This document shows positions 28,671 through 36,805 of a DNA stretch of 55,712 nt, in pieces (positions within the stretch are counted from its first letter, which is position 1; the number at the start of each line of letters is the position of its first letter). The notes below the pieces were generated by a model. The model saw only the letters and a list, made by a program, of their open reading frames with translations. It was not told where the DNA came from and searched no databases. Origin of the DNA: an uncultured bacterium (GTDB lineage Bacteria; Bacillota; Clostridia; Lachnospirales; Lachnospiraceae); contig CALZQA010000008.1 in assembly GCA_945828315.1 (NCBI GenBank), forward strand, positions 1-55,712. The letters are read 5' to 3'. The translations under genes were made by a program, and so were the position numbers.

Positions 28671-29633
28671 TTAGTAACCTCCTTTTCGGAACATGACATA
28701 GAAGGTGTACATTGTTCCTGATACAACAAATCCGACGCAGATATCCAGAAGCAGGATCAACCCGCTGCTAAGGATCGCACCGGGCGTTCCCAGCGGTATC
28801 ACGCTCTCAATGTGATTCGCACCCGTAAAAAAAGAATATGTCTTTGCCAGCGAATAGCATGCCAATGCTCCGAAACACATGCATTTGTATGTCTTTCCGG
28901 TAAAAAATTTCTCTGTTTTCGCAAAACCAAAAGCATTCAGATACAGGATCAGTCCTGCACCGCAGATCGCACCGCCGGAAAATCCTCCGCCCGGTCCCAG
29001 ATGACCGCCGAGGATCACATAGATCCCGAAGATCTCGATAAACGGCACAAGCACACGTGCCACCGTCTGCAGGATCACATCATTTTTCGGCTCATAGATA
29101 CGATCGTTATGTTCGGCTGTCTCCTGATATTTTTTCTTATCCTTGCGCAACAGGATCAGCACGGTACAGGTAGCCAGAAACAGCACATGGGATTCTCCCA
29201 GTGTATCAAAGGCACGATAATCCAGGATCATACCCGTCACGATATTGATCGCTCCGGTCTCCTGTAAGCCCTGCCCAATATAGCGTGCCGACACTTCATT
29301 GTTGACCGGATTTTCCTCATGACCGTATTTCGGCAGATAGGATACACCCACCAGCAGGATAAAAACGAGGCACAGACAGAAGATCACGGAAAAGATATTG
29401 TAAATCTTCTGAAATAACCGTACCTGAGCATTATGCTCCAGATCATAGGCCTTTTCCACAATACTCTGATGCTGAAGCTCATGCTCATGAATCAGCTTCT
29501 CCGACTCGTAGAATTCCTTCTGAGGCTTCATCTCCACAGTATCCAGAAAGGGATCCTTCGTGCCGGAAAGCCACTGTTTGAACTTATAGGAGCGCGTTTT
29601 TTCATAGACTTCCTTCGGTACTTGTTTACTCAT
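28671..29633 (-). CDS. MbhE/MnhB fusion subunit of Mrp/Mbh antiporter, with long cytoplasmic N-terminus
   Basis: A 320-residue membrane protein. Residues 1-80 are hydrophilic and strongly charged, with no membrane helix, unusual for this family. A helix follows at about 83-102, then an MbhE-like part (ILDYRAFDTLGE) and an MnhB domain (GGHLGPGGGFSGGAICG, about residues 205-320). The ATG at 29631-29633 overlaps the DUF4040 gene by eight bases. It belongs to the membrane arm of the antiporter. Confidence 0.88.
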   Translation of the reverse strand: MSKQVPKEVYEKTRSYKFKQWLSGTKDPFLDTVEMKPQKEFYESEKLIHEHELQHQSIVEKAYDLEHNAQVRLFQKIYNIFSVIFCLCLVFILLVGVSYLPKYGHEENPVNNEVSARYIGQGLQETGAINIVTGMILDYRAFDTLGESHVLFLATCTVLILLRKDKKKYQETAEHNDRIYEPKNDVILQTVARVLVPFIEIFGIYVILGGHLGPGGGFSGGAICGAGLILYLNAFGFAKTEKFFTGKTYKCMCFGALACYSLAKTYSFFTGANHIESVIPLGTPGAILSSGLILLLDICVGFVVSGTMYTFYVMFRKGGY

Positions 29634-29895
29634 GGTGCTCCTCCTCTTTATCTTCATCCTTCACGATCTCATGGATCTTTTTCAGCGTAATGATAAACAG
29701 GATGGAAGTCACGCCCGCACCGACCGCGGCCTCTGTGATCGCCAGATCCGGAGACTCCAGTAAGATCCAGATCACCGACATGATCAGCGAAAAGGACATA
29801 TAAACGATAATGGAATTCAGAAGATTTTTTGATAAGCTGACCGCAACCGCACAGACCAGCAAAAAAACGAGCAACAGGTCAAAAAACAGTTCCAT
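29626..29895 (-). CDS. MbhD-like DUF4040 antiporter subunit
   Basis: An 89-residue protein with three hydrophobic helices and the segment DLAITEAAVGAGVTSILFI, typical of the MrpA C-terminal/MbhD (DUF4040) module. An acidic and histidine tail ends it. Split as a separate gene, as in Mbh-type complexes, rather than fused to MrpA. It overlaps both neighbours by a few bases. Confidence 0.9.
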   Translation of the reverse strand: MELFFDLLLVFLLVCAVAVSLSKNLLNSIIVYMSFSLIMSVIWILLESPDLAITEAAVGAGVTSILFIITLKKIHEIVKDEDKEEEHHE

Positions 29896-30274
29896 CCTTT
29901 TCCTCCTTCTCCCGCGGAACGCTCACCGTCATCCCGCCTTTTTCATCAGCTGTAAGCTGCTTGTAATGCTTTTCCCGCTCCTCGTCTGTCGCAACTTCCA
30001 GTCTTGCGATCAGATGTGAGGAAACAGGGGAAGAAAACCACAGAAAAATAATGACGAGCAGCAGCTTTAACGATGTAAAGCCAAAACCCTTCATTATGAT
30101 CAGTCCCAGCAGACAGCAGCCGATACCGAGCGTATCACCCATGGCCGCTGCATGCATGCGGTTCAACACATATTTAAACCGGAATACACCGATGATCTCG
30201 ATCAAAAAGATCAGAAGACCGATCAGCAGCAGAATGCCTCCTGCCAGAAACCGGATCCACTCAATAACCTCCAT
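29879..30274 (-). CDS. MnhG/MrpG antiporter subunit
   Basis: A 131-residue protein with three membrane helices. The MnhG signature FKYVLNRMHAAAMGDTLG is at about 34-51, followed by SSPVSSHLIAR. The charged C-terminus (about 100-131) is longer than usual. The start overlaps the MrpF-like gene by 14 bp. Confidence 0.92.
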   Translation of the reverse strand: MEVIEWIRFLAGGILLLIGLLIFLIEIIGVFRFKYVLNRMHAAAMGDTLGIGCCLLGLIIMKGFGFTSLKLLLVIIFLWFSSPVSSHLIARLEVATDEEREKHYKQLTADEKGGMTVSVPREKEEKDGTVF

Positions 30275-30605
30275 CTTCCGTCTCCTCCTCCATCTCTCTT
30301 TCTTCCTTACGCTGACGGTACACGCCCATATAAACCTTACAGAGTACGATCACCGCGAGAAAACTCATCATTGCATAGATCAAACAGATATCTACCAGAT
30401 AGCCCTCCTGCTTCATGACCGCAAGGATCGCGATGATCGCCAGTGTCAGCGTTCCCATCATATTGATCGCCACGATGCGGTCTGCCACCCGCGGTCCAAT
30501 GATTGCGCGCACAAGACTGAGCATCAGAAACACGGCCAGAATGATCAGTGCGACTACAAACAATACCTCATACGCCTGCTCTAACGCAGGAATTCCCTTT
30601 CCCAT
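30261..30605 (-). CDS. MnhF/MrpF antiporter subunit
   Basis: A 114-residue protein with three membrane helices and the MrpF segment RAIIGPRVADRIVAINMMG. The start is preceded by GGAGGGA at the end of the MrpE-like gene, three bases away. It should sit in the small-subunit part of the complex. Confidence 0.93.
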   Translation of the reverse strand: MGKGIPALEQAYEVLFVVALIILAVFLMLSLVRAIIGPRVADRIVAINMMGTLTLAIIAILAVMKQEGYLVDICLIYAMMSFLAVIVLCKVYMGVYRQRKEEREMEEETEDGGY

Positions 30606-30608
30606 ATC

Positions 30609-31067
30609 TTATCCCTCCAGCTTATGCAGCATCTGCTCCAGTTTTGCATCTTTGAGCCCCGCTGCCATACTATCGTCCAGGCAGTGTACCACGTAGGTAT
30701 CTCCCTCTAACGAGACCGTGATCGTCCCCGGTGTAAGCGTGATGGCATTTGCATAAAATGCCCGCCCTGCCGGCGTATCCATATCAGATGTAAATTCTAC
30801 CAGTGCGGGATCGATCTCCTCCTCCTCGGACAGGATCAGATGACATACATTCAAATTGGCAGCCAGGATCTCCTTTACAAGCAGACACACATAACACAGC
30901 ATACCCGGCAGCTTCCTGTAAAAACGAAGCTCCTTTTCCAAGCTATAATCCATAAATTTGCACACAAAAGCAAATACTGCCGCCGAGATCACCAGCCCAA
31001 ACAGCAGTATTTCCAGATTAAATTTTTCATTGAAAATGATCCAGATGATCAGAAAAACCAGATACAC
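30609..31067 (-). CDS. MnhE/MrpE antiporter subunit
   Basis: A 152-residue protein with two or three N-terminal membrane helices and the MrpE-type soluble tail: VEFTSDMDTPAGRAFYANAITLTPGT, then GDTYVVHCLD. The start is a GTG (31065-31067) with an AGGAGG site nine bases upstream. It is the first gene of the antiporter cluster and starts 26 bp after the rsmH-like stop, so the methyltransferase and antiporter may share a transcript. Confidence 0.92.
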   Translation of the reverse strand: MYLVFLIIWIIFNEKFNLEILLFGLVISAAVFAFVCKFMDYSLEKELRFYRKLPGMLCYVCLLVKEILAANLNVCHLILSEEEEIDPALVEFTSDMDTPAGRAFYANAITLTPGTITVSLEGDTYVVHCLDDSMAAGLKDAKLEQMLHKLEG

Positions 31068-31093
31068 AGGGTTCTACCTCCTTTTCACAATCC

Positions 31094-32134
31094 TCATTTT
31101 ACCGCCCAGCGCAGCTTTGTGGAGCGCGCCCGCCCGTTGGCACGACACTCTTCCGCAGTCGGCCGGATCACGTCCTGAGAGATTTCAGAGAAAATGCCCT
31201 CTTTCAGATACCGCTTAAATGCCTTTTTCACCAGCCGATCCTCGCCGGAATGAAAGGTGAGGATGGCGATGCGTCCGCCGGGTGCCATCACATCAGGCAG
31301 TGCCTCCAGGAATGCCTCCAACGCCTCAAACTCGCTGTTCACATCGATGCGCAGCGCTTGAAACACCCGCTGGTCTGTCTTTTTGACCAGATCCTTTTTC
31401 TCTTTTGTATCCGGCAAAAATGCCAGTGCCGACTCTACTGCCTGCGCCAGCGCCGTGGTAGTCTCGATCTTTTCCCCCCTGCGCAGGCGCTTATACACTT
31501 CTGCCGCGATCTGCGCAGCATAGGGCTCATCGGAATTTTCGATCAGCATGCCCTCAAATTCATCCGCGCTCAGTTCCCGCAAACGCTCGGCGGCAGATAC
31601 ACCATGCTCCGGATCCAGCCGAAGATCCAGCGGTCCTTCCAGCTTGTAAGAAAAACCGCGGGCCGGATTGTCGATCTGCATGGAGGATACGCCCAGATCC
31701 GCCAACAGAAAATCAAAGGGGCCATGTTCCGCTCCAACCTCTGCAAGATTTGCAAAGTTGGTCTGTATCACTGTCAGGATATCCTCTCCGAAACCTGCCT
31801 GGCGCAGACGATCCGTCGTTTTTTTGATCTCGATGGGATCCACATCCAGTGCATAGAGATGTCCCGTTCCCTCCAGCTGCTCCAGCATTTTTCTGCTGTG
31901 TCCGCCGTAGCCGAGCGTTGCATCCAGTCCCTTCTCACCGGGGCGGATCTTTAACACCTCTAATATTTCCTTTACCATAATCGAGATGTGCATACCCGCC
32001 GGCGTGCTGCCTTTGCTGATGACTTTTGCCACCGTATCCGCATATTTTAGCGGATCATGCTCTTTATATTTTTCTTCAAAACGTTTCGGATGTGTGCCCG
32101 AATAACGCACACGCCGTTTGTGCTGTTGTTCCAT
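31094..32134 (-). CDS. rsmH: 16S rRNA m4C1402 methyltransferase, variant with N-terminal extension
   Basis: A 346-residue SAM-dependent methyltransferase. The SAM site is LDATLGYGGHS, followed by DVDP and FLLADLGVSSMQIDNPARGFSY; the C-terminus has PGGRIAILTFHSGEDRLVKKAFK. Standard RsmH is about 310 residues. This one has about 50 extra residues at the N-terminus before the usual HISIMVKEILEVL, including a basic KRRVRYSGTHPKRF block. It is not in a mraZ-ftsL cell-division cluster, so it may be a second paralogue. A TTG start at 32173 is possible; the ATG at 32132-32134 is preferred. Confidence 0.88.
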   Translation of the reverse strand: MEQQHKRRVRYSGTHPKRFEEKYKEHDPLKYADTVAKVISKGSTPAGMHISIMVKEILEVLKIRPGEKGLDATLGYGGHSRKMLEQLEGTGHLYALDVDPIEIKKTTDRLRQAGFGEDILTVIQTNFANLAEVGAEHGPFDFLLADLGVSSMQIDNPARGFSYKLEGPLDLRLDPEHGVSAAERLRELSADEFEGMLIENSDEPYAAQIAAEVYKRLRRGEKIETTTALAQAVESALAFLPDTKEKKDLVKKTDQRVFQALRIDVNSEFEALEAFLEALPDVMAPGGRIAILTFHSGEDRLVKKAFKRYLKEGIFSEISQDVIRPTAEECRANGRARSTKLRWAVK

Positions 32135-32195
32135 CGTTACCTGCCTGTCTATTTTGCAACCGTTTTCCTTCAATTGTTTTCCAAAATCGTTTATT

Positions 32196-32224
32196 AGTAT
32201 ACCCTATTTTTTCCGCAAAGTCCA
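32196..32224 (-). promoter_or_regulatory. Promoter of rsmH and possibly the antiporter cluster
   Basis: TGGACT (32219-32224), a 17-bp spacer and TATACT (32196-32201) on the minus strand. Confidence 0.6.
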
Positions 32225-32262
32225 GTTTTCACCATTCCACTGGCACTTCGCCCATAAATAAT

Positions 32263-32291
32263 TTGTCAAGGGATCGCAAATATGGTATGCT
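32263..32291 (+). promoter_or_regulatory. Promoter of degV-family gene
   Basis: TTGTCA (32263-32268), a 17-bp spacer and TATGCT (32286-32291), 44 bp before the start codon. Confidence 0.7.
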
Positions 32292-32334
32292 GTGTTTGAG
32301 AAATCTAACTTAGACTACTCAAAAGGAGATTGTT

Positions 32335-33204
32335 ATGAATTATTATATTTATGCAGATGTGTCGATCGATATCGATATGGAAATTGCAAAAGAAAATGAC
32401 ATTCGTTTTGTTCCCATGGAATACATGCTCGGCGAGGAAACCTTTCACTGTACTGAGCCCGAGAATGACGAGACCATGCACAATTATTATGAAAAGCTGC
32501 GCCACAAGATACCAACCAAGACGAGCCAGATCACCCCGAACAATTATGTGGAGATCTTTGAGCCGGCAGTCCGTGAGGGTATTCCGATCCTCTATCTCGC
32601 GCTCTCCAGCGGGCTCTCAGACACCTACTCCTCTGCGCGCATGGCAGTGCAGCTTCTGAGAGAGGACTATGACAACGTCTGCATTGAAGTTGTTGATTCC
32701 TACGGCGCCACCGGGGGCATGGGGCTTTTGGCGGAAGCTGCTGCCGAGAACCGCAAAAAAGGCATGTCCGTCAGCGAAAATGCCGACTGGCTGCGAGCCC
32801 ATTCAAGAAATATTCTGTACTGGTTCAAGGTAGAAGATCTCATGTATCTCATGCGTGGTGGAAGAGTGAGCGCCACAACGGCGATCGTTGGCACCGCGCT
32901 CAACATCAAGCCCATCCTGACCGTCAACCACGAAGGGAAGCTGGACACGATCGATAAAAAGCGCGGGAATAAGCTGGCAGTCAAAAATCTGATCGAACGC
33001 TTTGAAACAAGCTACGATCCGACCCTTGGCACAACAGCCTACATCTGCTGCTCCGACTGCATTCCCGAGGCAGAACGCCTGCGCGATATGTTATTAGAAA
33101 AACACCCCGAGCTGTCTGTCCGCATCACGATGCTCAGCCCGATCATCGGAGCCCACACCGGTCCCGACATGTTTGCACTCATCCACTGGGGAAATGGAAG
33201 ATAA
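32335..33204 (+). CDS. DegV-family fatty-acid-binding protein
   Basis: A 289-residue DegV protein. It has the two-domain fold markers SSGLSDTYSSARMA and VDSYGATGGMGLLA in the first domain and GRVSATTAIVGTALNIKPIL in the second. The family binds fatty acids and in some Firmicutes serves as FakB, presenting fatty acid to the kinase FakA; no fakA is nearby. An AAAGGAG site precedes the ATG. It is a single-gene unit with its own promoter and terminator. Confidence 0.94.
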   Translation: MNYYIYADVSIDIDMEIAKENDIRFVPMEYMLGEETFHCTEPENDETMHNYYEKLRHKIPTKTSQITPNNYVEIFEPAVREGIPILYLALSSGLSDTYSSARMAVQLLREDYDNVCIEVVDSYGATGGMGLLAEAAAENRKKGMSVSENADWLRAHSRNILYWFKVEDLMYLMRGGRVSATTAIVGTALNIKPILTVNHEGKLDTIDKKRGNKLAVKNLIERFETSYDPTLGTTAYICCSDCIPEAERLRDMLLEKHPELSVRITMLSPIIGAHTGPDMFALIHWGNGR

Positions 33205-33217
33205 TACTCATTCATAC

Positions 33218-33244
33218 AAAAAGGACGCGAGACCGCGTCCTTTT
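33218..33244. terminator. Bidirectional terminator
   Basis: An 11-bp perfect stem (33219-33229 with 33234-33244) and a 4-nt loop. A-run and T-run flanks serve both the degV gene (plus) and the epimerase gene (minus). Confidence 0.9.
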
Positions 33245-33268
33245 CTGATGTCGTATGTATTAGAAAAA

Positions 33269-34153
33269 TTATGCAACCGTGATCGTAAAGCTGTAACTCT
33301 TGCTCTCGCCCGGTGCTGCAAACTGCACATTGCGTTTTTCCTCAAACTGGTCACCCTCGTCACTGCATGTAGACAAGCCCAGCCACGGCTCAATGGCGAG
33401 GAACGGACCCTTATTTGCCGTCGTCCAGAGGATCAGATACGGAAACTCCGCAAAGTCAATCTGCACGCTGTGATCATGCTTGTCAGAAGCCAGCTTCACA
33501 CTGCGTGACTGCAGCTCATCAAAGGTGATCGCATCCTTTGCAAACAGATCAAAGCTGAGCGGCAGACGCTTTGTTCCCTTCAGAAAATCCGTGCGGTTCT
33601 GCAGGTTCAACAGTCCCGTCTCAGTCAGCTGCTCCGGAACGCTGCAGGTCTCTTCCTTCTCAAATTCCACATAATAATCTGTGTAATCATCTCCTGCCAC
33701 GATCGGGCAGTTGAAGGCGGGATGACCGCCAACGAAGAACGGCATCATTTCCTCTTCCTCAAGATTTTCCACCGTAAATTTCTGGATGATGGAATGATCG
33801 TTCAACGTATAGGTAACAGCCAGCTTTGCTGCATAAGGAAACTGCTCTGTCATCTCATCGTCACTCACGATCGCCATGGTGATCGAATGTCTGGACTGCT
33901 GTTCACAGCTGAACTCTTTGCCGCGCACGATACCGTGCCGTTTCATCTTTGTTTCCTTATTGTCTCCGACGATTGCCTGATTATCGCGGATACTGCCGCA
34001 GATCGGAAACAAAAGCGGTGCCTGGTTTGCCCAGTAAGCCGGATCTCCCTGCCAGAGATACTCCAATCCATCTTTGCTCTGAATGGATGTCAGAACGCCT
34101 CCGGTGGTGGACACCTTCACCGTTAAAAATTCATTTTCCAATGTGTACTCCAT
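33269..34153 (-). CDS. Aldose 1-epimerase family protein (LacX-like)
   Basis: A 294-residue galactose-mutarotase-like protein. The catalytic-type residues are visible: H73 (MKRHGIVRG), the second histidine in GGHPAFNCP, and the base glutamate in AIEPWLGLS. It probably interconverts sugar anomers; members near LacX act on hexoses or hexose phosphates. It has no sugar operon around it. Confidence 0.9.
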   Translation of the reverse strand: MEYTLENEFLTVKVSTTGGVLTSIQSKDGLEYLWQGDPAYWANQAPLLFPICGSIRDNQAIVGDNKETKMKRHGIVRGKEFSCEQQSRHSITMAIVSDDEMTEQFPYAAKLAVTYTLNDHSIIQKFTVENLEEEEMMPFFVGGHPAFNCPIVAGDDYTDYYVEFEKEETCSVPEQLTETGLLNLQNRTDFLKGTKRLPLSFDLFAKDAITFDELQSRSVKLASDKHDHSVQIDFAEFPYLILWTTANKGPFLAIEPWLGLSTCSDEGDQFEEKRNVQFAAPGESKSYSFTITVA

Positions 34154-34247
34154 AGTTTTTTCCTCCGTCTTTCATTGTTCATTCCGTCCAACTAACATGT
34201 TATATTTATCCTAGCACATTTTTCCTGCAAATACAAACGTATTTTCC

Positions 34248-34276
34248 TTGACCATAGCTATACAGGATGATAAAAT
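34248..34276 (+). promoter_or_regulatory. Promoter in front of the SulP remnant
   Basis: TTGACC (34248-34253), a 17-bp spacer and TAAAAT (34271-34276). It may also drive the hydrolase and reductase genes downstream. Confidence 0.6.
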
Positions 34277-34318
34277 TTTTCCGGAATTGTTATGAAAATC
34301 TATATACGGGAGAAAAAT

Positions 34319-35599
34319 ATGGAAACACTAAAACCAAAGCTTTTTGAAGCAATGAAAAACTACACCAGACAGCAGCTCATAAAGGACATTATTTCCGGCA
34401 TCATCGTTGCGATCATCGCCCTGCCGCTGTCCATTGCCCTCGCGATCGCCTCAGGTGTCACACCGGAATGCGGTCTCTACACTGCGATCATCGCCGGATT
34501 TTTTATTTCATTTTTCGGCGGCAGCCGCGTTCAGATCGGCGGTCCTACTGCAGCGTTTGTTGTGATCATTTACGGAATCGTAACGGATTTCGGGCTGGAC
34601 GGACTGATCGTTGCCACGATCCTTGCAGGTATCATCCTGATCATCATGGGCATCTGCCGCTTCGGCGCACTGATCAAGTACATTCCCTATACCATCACGA
34701 CCGGTTTTACCTGCGGTATCGGCGTCAGCCTTTTTGTCGGTCAGATCAAGGATTTTCTCGGTCTGGATATGGGTGCTGTTCCATCCGAATTTATAGAAAA
34801 AATTGCCGCATATGCAGCACATATTACGACGACAGATCTTACAACGGTTCTCATCGGCGTACTGGCACTTGCGATCCTGATCTTTTTCCCGAAGCTGACG
34901 GACAAGATCCCCGCCTCTTTATATCTTTTCCGGTCTTTTCGGCGGGATCCCTGCTACCGGCGCCATCGCCCGTACCGCCGCCAACGTAAAAAACGGCGGA
35001 CGCACACCGATCGCCGGGATCGTGCACAGCATTACACTTCTGCTCATATTATTAATATTGATGCCGGCTGCTGTCATGATCCCCATGACTACTCTGGCAG
35101 CTGTGCTCATTGTTGTCGCCTGGAATATGTGTGACTGGCGGGCATTTATCCGATTGATGAAAAAAGCGCCCAAAAGTGATATCATTGTATTAGTCGGAAC
35201 TTTCCTTCTGACCGTTATTTTTGACCTTGTCGTTGCGATCGAAGTAGGGATCGTCGTATCCGCCCTGCTGTTCATGAAACGCATGGCAGAAGTCAGCGAT
35301 GTCAAAGCATGGAAATATATCGAGCAGCCCGATGTCACCGAAGGCGAGGCGGAAACGCTCCTGTCCGTCCCGAAGGAGATCCGCTGCGGAGCGTACCCGC
35401 CATCGATGCCAGCGCCATGCGCGCACTGCACGAGTTGGCTGACCGCGCCGCAAAAAAGAAGATACAGCTCATCTTCTCACACGTGAATGAGCAGCCTTTA
35501 TCTGTCATGAAAAAGGATGGATTTTATGATCGGATCGGAGCAGACAGCTTCCGTCCAAACATTGTGGACGCGATCCGGTTTGCCGAATCAAAATTATAA
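34319..35599 (+). pseudogene. SulP-family anion transporter, broken by two internal deletions
   Basis: Three pieces in shifting frames make one SulP protein. Piece 1 (34319 to about 34935) has the N-terminal helices from DIISGIIVAIIALPL to TDKIPASL. Piece 2 (about 34935-35383, another frame) resumes at [15 protein letters not shown] and runs into the STAS entrance SVPKEIR. Piece 3 (35384-35599, back in the first frame) continues as [12 protein letters not shown] to the end. From family length of about 550, roughly 80-110 codons are missing at the first junction and 40-50 at the second. A functional transporter is very unlikely. The start has a GGGAG site. Confidence 0.85.
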
Positions 35600-35623
35600 A
35601 ACTTATTTTCAGGGTAACAGTGT

Positions 35624-36805
35624 ATGTCAGAAACGATCATCGAATATGTCAAAACCGAAATGCGCACCTTCGCGGAGCACCCGTTTCATGAGGTGGATTC
35701 TCTTGTCCTCTCTCAGTTTTCCTACATTCATCTGGGAAATCTGATCGCTCCGCCTGAGGAGGGAAACGTAAAAAAACCGCTCACACTTCAGCAGCTGTAC
35801 CGTGCGGAGTGCTTTGCGCATTTTTTTGCCGACCAGCCGGACGCGGCGAAAAACCGCAGACTGCTGGCCGCCTGTGCTGCCAGTCCGCGCTTTCGCAATA
35901 TCGGTATCGCATACTATGAGCAGGATTTTGACGAGACACGAGAAAAACAATTCTGTGCAATGACCTTCTTTTTAGATGCAGACACTGCCTATCTGGCCTT
36001 TCGCGGTACAGATTCCTCGCTGGTGGGCTGGAAGGAGGACTTTAACATGGCATTCCTGACGCCTGTGCCTTCACAGGAAGCAGCACTGAATTACACACTT
36101 ACAGTGGCAAAGCTCGTCCGCGGTCAGCTCCTTCTCGGCGGACACTCCAAGGGTGGCAATCTGGCCGTTTACGCTGCGATGATGAGCCCGCCGTGCCTGC
36201 AGAACCGGATCACCGGCATTTATTCACACGACGGTCCGGGATTCCGTGATAATATGTTTTCCAGTGCCGGATATCTGCGCATCAGTGACCGCATCCACAA
36301 AACACTTCCGCAGTCCTCACTGGTAGGCATGCTCCTGGAGCACCAGAAAAATTATGCAATTGTCGAAAGCACCGGTGTGGGCATTGTCCAGCATAATCCC
36401 TACTCATGGATCGTCCGGGATGGCTCCTTTGTCAGACTGACCACCCTCACCTCCGGTGCCGACTTTCTGAACCGGACACTGTCTGAATGGTTATCCGGAC
36501 TTGCAAATGAACAGCGCGAACAATTTGTGGACGCACTCTATTCTGTCATATCCGCCACGGATCTCACATCCTTTGTCGAGCTCCGTGACAACTGGCAGGT
36601 GGAGTTTCCTGCCCTCATTGAAACAATGAAAAACATGGATGAACCGACCAGGCGCATCCTGCATGAAACACTCCGCTCCCTGATGCACATGGCAGTCAAA
36701 AATCTGCCGGCACAGGTACAAAAGGAACAGAGCAATCACAAAAAAGCACATAAACAAAAAAATCGAAAACGAGGTACAACTGATGGATCAGAACAAGATC
36801 AATGA
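35624..36805 (+). CDS. DUF2974 alpha/beta hydrolase (lipase-like)
   Basis: A 393-residue protein of the Mbeg1-like/DUF2974 group. The nucleophile elbow is GGHSKGG near residue 179; candidate partners are the aspartate in SHDGPGF and the histidine in VQHNPYSW. YLAFRGTDSSLVGWKEDFNM matches lipase class 3 folds. No signal peptide is seen, so it is probably cytoplasmic. The C-terminus is basic and its last 23 bases overlap the siroheme reductase gene. Confidence 0.87.
   Translation: MSETIIEYVKTEMRTFAEHPFHEVDSLVLSQFSYIHLGNLIAPPEEGNVKKPLTLQQLYRAECFAHFFADQPDAAKNRRLLAACAASPRFRNIGIAYYEQDFDETREKQFCAMTFFLDADTAYLAFRGTDSSLVGWKEDFNMAFLTPVPSQEAALNYTLTVAKLVRGQLLLGGHSKGGNLAVYAAMMSPPCLQNRITGIYSHDGPGFRDNMFSSAGYLRISDRIHKTLPQSSLVGMLLEHQKNYAIVESTGVGIVQHNPYSWIVRDGSFVRLTTLTSGADFLNRTLSEWLSGLANEQREQFVDALYSVISATDLTSFVELRDNWQVEFPALIETMKNMDEPTRRILHETLRSLMHMAVKNLPAQVQKEQSNHKKAHKQKNRKRGTTDGSEQDQ

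Noticed and set aside
34292-35134. Possible programmed frameshifting in the SulP gene
   Set aside because: The flanking pieces lack whole conserved segments of the membrane and STAS domains, so sequence is missing and a simple frame change would not restore a protein.
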